In this document: one piece after another, positions 6,698-12,950 of the stretch
Numbering within the stretch: the first letter of the stretch is position 1
Layout: every line of letters begins with the position of its first letter
Assembly (NCBI GenBank): GCA_016522385.1
Contig: JAEKFU010000307.1
Coordinates: 1-12,950 of the forward strand
Source of the DNA: Pseudomonadota bacterium
GTDB taxonomy: Bacteria > Pseudomonadota > Alphaproteobacteria > Rhizobiales > Aestuariivirgaceae
Reading direction: 5' to 3'
DNA length: 12,950 nucleotides
Made by a program: the position numbers and the translations under genes
Notes under the pieces: generated by a model
Seen by the model: only the letters and a program-made list of their open reading frames with translations
Databases searched by the model: none
Told to the model about the DNA's origin: nothing

Positions 6698-7291
6698 TCA
6701 CGTATCGACCCTGACGACGTCATGAGTCAGGGCACTCCACCAGTCGTCGATCGCCAAGAAGCGTCGGAAGGGCGTGTCGGTTTCCGATGGCGCATAGGTG
6801 ATGTAACGCCAAGCCTCGTAGAGCGAAACACCGGTCAATTCGCGCAGATGAGTTAGGCCGGCTTCGTGTGAGAATTCCTGCCCCGTATGCTCGTCGAAAT
6901 TGCCATCAAGATCGGTCCATACGACGGCATCGAGATGAGATGCCATGAGCCATTCGCCGACGGAGTCAGCGATTCCGGGATTGCGGCTGAAGCTTGCGCC
7001 GGAGCGCGCGGCGTAACCGATGTGATCGATATCTGTGCGCTCTCGTTCGGCGAGATCTTTGACGGCTTGTTCCAGATTATTGCGCGCGCTCATCAGATAG
7101 CTCGTCGGCGACGGTTCGGGCAACTCGACGTGGATGACCAGGACGAGACCGTGTTTACGTTTCTGCGAAACTCGGGCGAATTCGACCGGCATAGCCGGTC
7201 CAGCACCGCGACGCCATTTACCGTCGACTTTCGGCGCCAGATCGTCGAGGTCCCAGATTAGTGATCCATAACCAATAATTGCGATGTCCAA
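6698..7291 (-). CDS. Uncharacterised YGSL-motif protein, gamma-glutamylcyclotransferase-like
   Basis: The protein has 197 residues. It opens with GYGSLIWDLDDLAP at residues 7-20, close to the YGSL nucleotide- or substrate-loop motif of the gamma-glutamylcyclotransferase (GGCT) fold. MPVEFARVS, a Val/Ile-rich strand and LDAVVWTDL follow, then SLYEAWRYITYAPSETDTPFRRF near the end. This pattern fits a widespread family usually left as hypothetical. I could not place the catalytic Glu of true GGCT enzymes, so activity is open. The start is TTG at 7291: an in-frame TGA (7307-7309) lies five codons upstream, and the motif at residue 7 excludes later starts. GAGGGG at about 7303-7308 could serve as ribosome binding site, but is a little far. 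It precedes recG by 10 bases and is probably co-transcribed with it. There is no signal peptide, so it is cytoplasmic. Confidence 0.75.
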   Translation of the reverse strand: MDIAIIGYGSLIWDLDDLAPKVDGKWRRGAGPAMPVEFARVSQKRKHGLVLVIHVELPEPSPTSYLMSARNNLEQAVKDLAERERTDIDHIGYAARSGASFSRNPGIADSVGEWLMASHLDAVVWTDLDGNFDEHTGQEFSHEAGLTHLRELTGVSLYEAWRYITYAPSETDTPFRRFLAIDDWWSALTHDVVRVDT

Positions 7292-7361
7292 AGCCTCATA
7301 ATCCCCTCATTTCAATCGACTTCCTCTGCAAAGCAATTTAAGAAAACCGACTGATCAATCC

Positions 7362-7661
7362 ATGAACTCAGTTATGCCAGAAAACGACAATACCCAAGTC
7401 GCCCGCAAAAAGAAGGCCATTTGGCGCGCCGAGCATCGCGGCATACGGGAAATGGACCTGTTGATGGGCACGTTTGCCCGCGAACACGTAGCGGGCATGG
7501 ACGAATCGAGCCTGTGTGAATTCGAAGCGCTGATCGAGGTCCCCGACCCCGATCTTTACAACTGGCTGCTGGGCCGCGTGGAACCGCCTGAAGAATACCG
7601 CACGTCGATGTTTGATCGGCTCAAAAGTCACCGTTTTGATCGGCAACATCACGACGGCTAG
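7362..7661 (+). CDS. sdhE: FAD assembly factor SdhE (succinate dehydrogenase assembly factor 2 family)
   Basis: SdhE promotes covalent attachment of FAD to the flavoprotein subunit of succinate dehydrogenase, and of fumarate reductase in some bacteria. The 99-residue product carries the diagnostic RGxxE motif (RGIRE, 26-30), then MDLLMGTFAREH, FEALIEVPDPDLYNWLLG and a short polar tail. The size and order match the family (about 85-100 residues). ATG 7362 gives a short N-terminal extension; ATG 7374 (MPENDN) is an alternative, and neither has a clear Shine-Dalgarno. It is divergent from the YGSL-motif gene across 70 bases. It ends 3 bases before mfd, implying one transcript. The recG / sdhE / mfd arrangement recurs in alphaproteobacteria, though sdhE has no known repair role. 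Confidence 0.9.
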   Translation: MNSVMPENDNTQVARKKKAIWRAEHRGIREMDLLMGTFAREHVAGMDESSLCEFEALIEVPDPDLYNWLLGRVEPPEEYRTSMFDRLKSHRFDRQHHDG

Positions 7662-7664
7662 GTT

Positions 7665-10600
7665 ATGAAAATCAAGACAGCTTTGGCGAGCCCCGGCATC
7701 ACGACGCTCAGCGGAACGCCGGAAGGCCTCGATGCGTTGGTGATTGGCGATATTGCGCGTGCTGCTGCACCCGCCATGGTGGTGCATATTGCCAGAGACG
7801 ATCAACGCTTGCGGGCGCTTAGTGACGGCCTGGCGTTTTTTGCACCTGACGTGGCTTTGCTGCGGTTTCCGGCCTGGGACTGTCTGCCCTATGACCGAGT
7901 CTCTCCGGTGGCACAGATCGTTGCCCGACGCATGGCAACGCTCGCCCGGCTCAGCGAGGGCCGCAAGCCAGGGGCGCCCCTTGTCTTATTGACAACCGTG
8001 AACGCCGTGATCCAGCGTGTGCCCCCGGTATCAGTGGTGTCGGCGGCAAGCCTGTCGCTGGCGCCAGGTAACACGGTTTCGACCGACGATCTGCAAACTT
8101 ACCTCACCGAAAACGGTTTCTCGCGCACCGGGACCGTGGTGGACCCTGGTGACTATGCGGTGCGGGGCGGCATCATCGATATTTTTCCGCCCGGTGCGGA
8201 ACGACCGGTGCGGCTCGATTTCTTCGGTGATACACTGGAATCACTGCGTAATTTCGATCCGCAGTCGCAGCGTACAGTTGGCCAGCTAGGCTCTTTAGTG
8301 CTCGACCGGGCCAATGAGGTTCTGCTCAGTCGTGATACGATTGATCGGTTTCGCACCGGGTACACGGCGACCTTCGGCGGCGTTGGGCGCAACGACCCGC
8401 TCTATGAAGCGGTCAGCGCAGGCCGCTACTATCAGGGCATGGAGCATTGGCTGCCGCTTTTCTACGAAAAACTCGCAACACTTTTTGATTTCACCGCTGA
8501 CTGTGTGGTTAGCCTCGACAATCTGACTGGGGATGCGATTGCGGCGCGACGAGAACAGATCAACGAGTTTTATACCGCTCGCCAGCAGGCGCTCGAGCAG
8601 GACACATTCGGCGCCGCGCCCTATAAGCCGCTGCCACCAGATGCGCTCTATGTGGACGAAGACAGTTGGACGGTACGTCTTGCCGGTTTGCCGGTCATTT
8701 CGATTACACCCTTCGAGGTGCCGGCCACCACCGATACACCGGTTTTGTCTATGGCCGCACGTACAGGGCGAACCTTCGCTGCCGAACGGGCCGAAGAAGG
8801 GCGCAATGTCTATGAAGCTGTAAGAGCTCATGCTGATGACCTGCGATCGCGCGGCAAGCGCGTCATTGTCGCCAGTTGGACTGAGGGATCTCGTGAGCGC
8901 CTTGAAGGCATTTTGGGCGATCATCACATTTCACCGCTATCGCAAGCCGATACGTGGCCTGAGGTTTTGGCGCAGAATGAGCAGCAGGTAGCGATGGTGG
9001 TGCTTGGGCTTGAGGCGGGCTTTGAGACCGACAATGTGGCAGTTATCGCCGAACAGGATATTCTCGGCGACAGGTTAGTTCGGCGTAGTCGCAAGACCAA
9101 GCGGGCCAGCGATTTCATTGCCGAACTGTCGAGCCTGACGCCGGGCGATCTGGTGGTGCACGTTGACCACGGCATTGGCCGGTTTGAAGGTTTGAAAACG
9201 CTGGACGTGCAGGGCGCACCGCATGACTGCCTGTTCTTAACTTACCACGGCGGCGACCGCCTCTTCCTGCCGGTGGAAAACATCGAGCTTCTGTCACGCT
9301 ATGGCTCTGACGGTGCCGGTGCACAACTCGATCGGCTCGGTGGTGCCGCCTGGCAAGCGCGCAAGGCCAGGCTAAAGGAGCGGGTGCGCGAAATTGCCGA
9401 TCAACTGATCAAGACGGCCGCGGCGCGCGAATTGCGCAGTGCCGAGGTGGTGACGGCGCCCGAAGGGCTTTTCGATGAGTTCTGTGCCCGGTTTGCTTAC
9501 GAGGAAACCGATGATCAATTGACGGCGATTGATGCCGTCGTCAGCGATCTGGGGGCCGGACGGCCGATGGACCGGTTGATCTGCGGTGATGTCGGGTTCG
9601 GCAAAACCGAAGTGGCATTGAGAAGCGCGTTCGCCATGGTGATGGCCGGCAAACAGGTTGCTGTGGTAGTGCCGACAACATTGCTGGCGCGTCAGCACTA
9701 CGCAAATTTTTGTGAACGTTTTCAAGGATATCCGGTGAAGATCGGACACGCTTCGCGCCTTGTCGGACGCAAGGAAGTCAATGAGGTAAAAGAGCGATTG
9801 AAGTCTGGTGACCTGGATATCGTAATCGGCACGCATGCCTTGTTGTCGGCCGATGTGAAATTCCGCGATCTTGGAATGCTGGTGATCGATGAGGAGCAGC
9901 ATTTCGGCGTTAAACACAAGGAGCGCTTAAAGGAGCTGCGGGGTGACGTGCATGTGCTCACCCTGACCGCGACGCCGATCCCGCGGACGTTGCAAATGGC
10001 GCTCTCAGGCGTGCGAGAGTTGTCGCTGATCACAACGCCGCCACTGGACCGGCTGGCCGTTCGCACATTCATTACCCCATTCGACCCCGTGATTATCCGT
10101 GAATGCTTGCTGCGCGAGCATTACCGTGGTGGCCAAAGCTTTTACGTTGTGCCTAGGATCAGCGATCTGGAGGAGATCGCCGAGTTCCTGCGCACGCAAG
10201 TGCCCGAAATCAAGTTTGCCCAGGCACATGGCCGGCTGGCGCCAGGCGAGCTTGATGACATCATGACCGGGTTCTATGACCGGCAATTCGATGTGTTGCT
10301 GTCGACGACGATTGTCGAGTCGGGCCTCGACATTCCGACCGCCAATACCTTGATTGTCCACCGGTCCGATATGTTTGGCCTGGCACAGCTTTACCAACTG
10401 CGCGGCCGGGTCGGGCGCTCCAAGCAACGCGCCTATGCCCTGTTGACGACACCTGTCGGAAAACGGCTGACGGACACCGCTCAAAAGCGACTCGAGGTGC
10501 TGCAGTCACTCGATTCATTGGGCGCCGGTTTCTCGCTCGCCAGCTATGATCTGGATATCCGTGGGGCGGGAAACCTTCTGGGCGAAGAACAGTCCGGTCA

Positions 10601-11147
10601 TATTCGCGAAGTCGGATTTGAACTGTATCAGGTGATGCTGGAGGAGGCGGTTGCCAGCCTGCGCACCGGGGACGCCAAGATGGAGGGTGAGGGCACCTGG
10701 TCGCCACAGATCAATATCGGTGCCTCTGTATTGATCCCGGAGAACTATGTCCAGGACCTGCAGATCCGCCTCGGGCTCTACCGACGCCTGGCCGATCTGC
10801 AGGACCAGACAGAGATCGACGAGTTTGCAGCGGAATTACATGACCGATTTGGATCCCTGCCGGTCGAGGTCGAGCACCTGTTGCAGGTGGTGTCGGTCAA
10901 GCTGATGTGCCGGCAGGCCAATGTCGCCAGCATCGATGCCGGGCCAAAAGGCGCAGTCATCGGCCTTAAGGACGATATCTTCGCCAATCCGGACGGCCTG
11001 GTCGGCTGGATAAATCAACAGGGCCGGCTTGCAAAGTTGCGGCCGGACATGAAGCTGGTGGTGATGCGGCCGTGGGATGCCCCGGAGGACCGCCTGAAAG
11101 GCACCCGGCAGTTGCTGGAACAGCTGGTCAAACTGGCCGCCGCGTAA
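7665..11147 (+). CDS. mfd: Transcription-repair coupling factor Mfd
   Basis: Mfd pushes RNA polymerase stalled at DNA lesions off the template and recruits UvrA to start nucleotide excision repair. The 1160-residue length is usual. The N-terminal UvrB-like part (about 1-340) includes FPAWDCLPYDRVSP and GDYAVRGGIIDIFPPG. The RNA-polymerase-interacting domain (about 490-550) has GDLVVHVDHGIGRFEGL and DRLFLPVENIELLSRY. The translocase has Walker A GDVGFGKT (641-648), DEEQHFG from 742, TATPIPRTL, TTIVESGLDIPTAN and QLRGRVGRSKQRAYAL. The C-terminal TRCF domain (about 1010-1110) begins near SPQINIGASVLIPENYV. ATG 7665 is 3 bases after the sdhE stop, and GGCTAGG overlapping that stop may act as ribosome binding site, suggesting coupled translation. 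It converges on the DsbA-like gene 24 bases downstream, with no good terminator between. Confidence 0.97.
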   Translation: MKIKTALASPGITTLSGTPEGLDALVIGDIARAAAPAMVVHIARDDQRLRALSDGLAFFAPDVALLRFPAWDCLPYDRVSPVAQIVARRMATLARLSEGRKPGAPLVLLTTVNAVIQRVPPVSVVSAASLSLAPGNTVSTDDLQTYLTENGFSRTGTVVDPGDYAVRGGIIDIFPPGAERPVRLDFFGDTLESLRNFDPQSQRTVGQLGSLVLDRANEVLLSRDTIDRFRTGYTATFGGVGRNDPLYEAVSAGRYYQGMEHWLPLFYEKLATLFDFTADCVVSLDNLTGDAIAARREQINEFYTARQQALEQDTFGAAPYKPLPPDALYVDEDSWTVRLAGLPVISITPFEVPATTDTPVLSMAARTGRTFAAERAEEGRNVYEAVRAHADDLRSRGKRVIVASWTEGSRERLEGILGDHHISPLSQADTWPEVLAQNEQQVAMVVLGLEAGFETDNVAVIAEQDILGDRLVRRSRKTKRASDFIAELSSLTPGDLVVHVDHGIGRFEGLKTLDVQGAPHDCLFLTYHGGDRLFLPVENIELLSRYGSDGAGAQLDRLGGAAWQARKARLKERVREIADQLIKTAAARELRSAEVVTAPEGLFDEFCARFAYEETDDQLTAIDAVVSDLGAGRPMDRLICGDVGFGKTEVALRSAFAMVMAGKQVAVVVPTTLLARQHYANFCERFQGYPVKIGHASRLVGRKEVNEVKERLKSGDLDIVIGTHALLSADVKFRDLGMLVIDEEQHFGVKHKERLKELRGDVHVLTLTATPIPRTLQMALSGVRELSLITTPPLDRLAVRTFITPFDPVIIRECLLREHYRGGQSFYVVPRISDLEEIAEFLRTQVPEIKFAQAHGRLAPGELDDIMTGFYDRQFDVLLSTTIVESGLDIPTANTLIVHRSDMFGLAQLYQLRGRVGRSKQRAYALLTTPVGKRLTDTAQKRLEVLQSLDSLGAGFSLASYDLDIRGAGNLLGEEQSGHIREVGFELYQVMLEEAVASLRTGDAKMEGEGTWSPQINIGASVLIPENYVQDLQIRLGLYRRLADLQDQTEIDEFAAELHDRFGSLPVEVEHLLQVVSVKLMCRQANVASIDAGPKGAVIGLKDDIFANPDGLVGWINQQGRLAKLRPDMKLVVMRPWDAPEDRLKGTRQLLEQLVKLAAA

Positions 11148-11171
11148 TCTGTCTCGTTCGCTGATCGCAGT

Positions 11172-11840
11172 TCAGCCTGAGGTCTCGATGGGCTGGAAGC
11201 CTTCCTCTCTCACCTTGGCGATGGCGCCGGCGATGACTTCGGGGCCCTGGGCGCCAACGACCGCATATTTCTGTCCGACGATGAAGGTGGGAACGCCGGT
11301 GACGCCCATTTGCTGCGCAAGGGCGATTTCGTTCTTGGTCTCTTCGACATCGGCGTCTGAATGGATCAGGCGCTCGACAATCTCGCGTTCCATACCTGAC
11401 ATGGCCGCGGCATCAGTAAGCACCTCCTTGTCGGTCAAGTCGGCGCCTTCGATGAAATAGAGCTCAAACAGTCTTTCAACCACCTGGTCCTGTAGCCCCA
11501 CGGAATGCGACCATCGGATGATCCGGTGCGCATTTATCGTGTTGGGAGATTTTGTGATGGCCTCGAACCGGAATGGAATACCTTCGGCCTTGCCGGCATC
11601 ACGAACCGGTTCATAGACTTCAGCAACGCCTTCTGCACCACCAAATTTGCGCTCCAGGTACTCCTGGCGGTCCATCCCGTCGTCAGGAATCGTGGCATCG
11701 AGCTGGAAAGGCCGCCAGCGAATATCGAGCAATGTATCCGGGCTGGCGGCAATGGCACGCTCGAGGCGGCGCTTGCCGATATAGCACCATGGGCACATGA
11801 CGTCGGACACGACGTCGACGGGAATGGTTGCGTTTTCCAA
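11172..11840 (-). CDS. DsbA family oxidoreductase, cytoplasmic FrnE type
   Basis: This is a thioredoxin-fold protein with an inserted helical domain, expected to act as a thiol-disulfide oxidoreductase or isomerase. With the TTG start at 11838-11840 it has 222 residues. The N-terminus IPVDVVSDVMCPWCYIGKRR carries the CxxC site CPWC (16-19), and GVTGVPTFIVG near the C-terminus holds the cis-Pro loop. FrnE-type relatives share this layout. There is no signal peptide, so it should be cytoplasmic. The TTG is chosen because AGGAG lies 7 bases before it. A GTG at 11880-11882 would add 14 unremarkable residues and has no Shine-Dalgarno. It follows the acyl-CoA synthetase gene on the same strand (51 bases from that stop to the TTG) and is probably its operon partner. 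Substrate unknown. Confidence 0.88.
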   Translation of the reverse strand: MENATIPVDVVSDVMCPWCYIGKRRLERAIAASPDTLLDIRWRPFQLDATIPDDGMDRQEYLERKFGGAEGVAEVYEPVRDAGKAEGIPFRFEAITKSPNTINAHRIIRWSHSVGLQDQVVERLFELYFIEGADLTDKEVLTDAAAMSGMEREIVERLIHSDADVEETKNEIALAQQMGVTGVPTFIVGQKYAVVGAQGPEVIAGAIAKVREEGFQPIETSG

Positions 11841-11847
11841 GATACTT

Positions 11848-11852
11848 CTCCT
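11848..11852 (-). promoter_or_regulatory. Strong Shine-Dalgarno setting a TTG start
   Basis: On the minus strand the sequence reads AAAGGAGAAGTATC followed by TTG (11840-11838). AGGAG with a 7-base spacer is near ideal, and it is the best ribosome binding site I see in the window. It supports TTG rather than the upstream GTG (11882) as the start of the DsbA-like gene. Confidence 0.7.
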
Positions 11853-11891
11853 TTCGCCGGCTATGGCGGGCTTGTGATCCACCTTGAGGCG

Positions 11892-12950
11892 TTAGAGCAG
11901 CGTAGACAAGCGCTTGCGAATAACTTTTCCGTTGCCGGTGCGCGGGAGATGGTCGACGAAATGGATGTCACGTGGCATCTTATAGTCTGCGAGGTGTTGT
12001 TTCGCATGGGCGAGAATATCCTCACGCGCCGGGTTGCTGGACTCGACCGGCACAACAAACGCAGCGATGATTGAGACATCATCGCGGACCCTAATCTCGC
12101 TGACGCCGACTTCGGCCACATCCTGGTGGCTGGCCAGTGCGTTCTCGACCTCCTGCGGCGACACACGGTAGCCGAAAGCGTTCATGACATCGTCATTGCG
12201 ACCCTTGAAATGGATATAGCCGTCCTTATCCATGCTGGCTAGGTCGCCGCCAATGAACCAGTCGCCGCGAAACACCTTTTCCTCTTCTTCCGGACACTGC
12301 CAATATCCGAGCATCAGACCTGGATCGGAGCGGTGAACCGCGATCAGACCAACTTCGTCGTGAGGTAACGGTGTCGTGCTGTTGGTGTCCGCCGGCAAGA
12401 TAACGACACTGCGCCCCGGCTGGGGTTTACCGGGGCTGCCAATCGACACGGGCACGCTAGGTGAGGAGGAAATGTAGGTCGAGATTTCACTCATCCCCAG
12501 GGCCTCGTAGATATCGAGCGATGTGGTCTCCAACCACTGGCGATGCAGCGGGCCGCTGAGAACTTCGCCAGCACACAGCACATGGCGCAATGGTGCCAGC
12601 TTGCCCGGGGTCAAATCGCAGTATTTCAGCAACTGGCGATAAAGGGTCGGAACCGATGCCATGATGGTGGCGCCATAGCGGGTGATAAGCCGCGGCCAGA
12701 CTTCAATGTCTCTTGGTCCTGTGTACAGCAGAGTGGTCGCGCCCGTCGCCCAGGGATCCGACAGCCCGGTGCCGAGCGTATAGGTCCAGTTGAACGCGCC
12801 GGTATGCAGCATGACATCGTCGGATGTGATGCCATACCAGCCCTGATACATCGGCCGCCGTCCCCAGATTGCCCGCTGGGCATGCAGTACGCCTTTTGGT
12901 GTTCCTGATGTTCCCGACGTGTAGATCAGATAGGCTGGATCGTCTTTATG
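11892..12950 (-). CDS. AMP-forming acyl-CoA synthetase (AMP-binding enzyme), 5' end outside the window
   Basis: This adenylate-forming ligase activates a carboxylic acid to acyl-AMP and then acyl-CoA. The frame is open to the window edge, giving 352 visible C-terminal residues of a protein probably around 500-550 long. The visible part starts just before the phosphate-binding motif (YLIYTSGTSGTPKGVLH at about 7-23), followed by WGRRPMYQGWY. The A5-like motif is YEALGMSEIS. The hinge region has GDLASMDKDGYIHFKGR and then DDVMNAFGYRVSPQEVE. The end has PRTGNGKVIRKRL with the catalytic Lys. The ATG at 12851 is internal and is not the start. The substrate cannot be read from this; some regions resemble the benzoate-CoA ligase and medium-chain acyl-CoA synthetase groups. 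The DsbA-like gene follows downstream. Confidence 0.9.
   Translation of the reverse strand, partial: HKDDPAYLIYTSGTSGTPKGVLHAQRAIWGRRPMYQGWYGITSDDVMLHTGAFNWTYTLGTGLSDPWATGATTLLYTGPRDIEVWPRLITRYGATIMASVPTLYRQLLKYCDLTPGKLAPLRHVLCAGEVLSGPLHRQWLETTSLDIYEALGMSEISTYISSSPSVPVSIGSPGKPQPGRSVVILPADTNSTTPLPHDEVGLIAVHRSDPGLMLGYWQCPEEEEKVFRGDWFIGGDLASMDKDGYIHFKGRNDDVMNAFGYRVSPQEVENALASHQDVAEVGVSEIRVRDDVSIIAAFVVPVESSNPAREDILAHAKQHLADYKMPRDIHFVDHLPRTGNGKVIRKRLSTLL

Noticed and set aside
7292..7361. Regulatory structure in the divergent gap before sdhE
   Set aside because: Promoters must lie here, but I see no strong inverted repeat and no boxes I could place with confidence.
8295..10707. Several antisense open frames of 150-210 codons opposite mfd
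   Set aside because: Mfd is complete and motif-perfect on the other strand. None of these frames shows a domain or a convincing start.
11148..11171. A possible terminator between mfd and the DsbA-like gene
   Set aside because: Only stems of about four bases are visible in this short gap and no T-run is present.
11796..11820. Repeated GACGTC palindromes suggesting a regulatory repeat
   Set aside because: They fall inside the DsbA-like gene and result from Val and Asp codons in its conserved VDVVSDVM segment.
12849..12851. ATG at 12851 as the start of the acyl-CoA synthetase
   Set aside because: The frame stays open upstream to the window edge and encodes the conserved phosphate-binding motif, so this Met is internal.

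Overview
The window looks like ordinary chromosomal DNA from an alphaproteobacterium, most likely Hyphomicrobiales (Rhizobiales) or a close relative. The reasons are moderately GC-rich coding with a strong third-position GC preference, the gene set glmU-glmS / DUF502-recG / sdhE-mfd (an order I associate with that group), and a TPR-SPOR protein of the kind common there. I see no tRNA, rRNA, CRISPR array, insertion sequence, phage gene or att-like repeat. No gene is visibly broken. Two genes are cut by the window ends: glmU at the left and an acyl-CoA synthetase at the right.

Layout. Positions 1-1908 hold the last codons of glmU and a complete glmS on the + strand, 15 bases apart. Together they make the amino-sugar precursor UDP-GlcNAc for peptidoglycan and LPS. 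Next, on the same strand, is an exported protein with TPR repeats and a C-terminal SPOR (peptidoglycan-binding) domain (1961-3220). It is preceded by TTAACCAT, a match to the 8-mer half-site described for CtrA in Brucella. It converges on a small DUF454 (YbaN-like) membrane protein on the - strand (3297-3701). A long three-part stem-loop (3250-3310) lies at the junction. A 135-base divergent region then leads to a DUF502 membrane protein (3837-4592, +), which overlaps the 3' end of recG (- strand) by 23 bases.

The middle is a repair and respiration block. recG (branched-DNA helicase) and an uncharacterised YGSL-motif protein (gamma-glutamylcyclotransferase-like) run leftward. sdhE (FAD insertion into succinate dehydrogenase) and mfd (transcription-repair coupling translocase) run rightward, with only 3 bases between sdhE and mfd. 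RecG and Mfd share a translocase architecture and near-identical motifs, so two related motors flank sdhE. The right end carries a leftward pair: a 5'-truncated AMP-forming acyl-CoA synthetase followed by a cytoplasmic FrnE-type DsbA-fold protein, whose best start is a TTG behind a strong Shine-Dalgarno.

I looked for an undescribed system and did not find one. The points most worth a second look are the TPR-SPOR gene with its CtrA-like box, the 3250-3310 stem-loop, the YGSL-motif gene next to recG, and the three minus-strand genes that appear to start with TTG.
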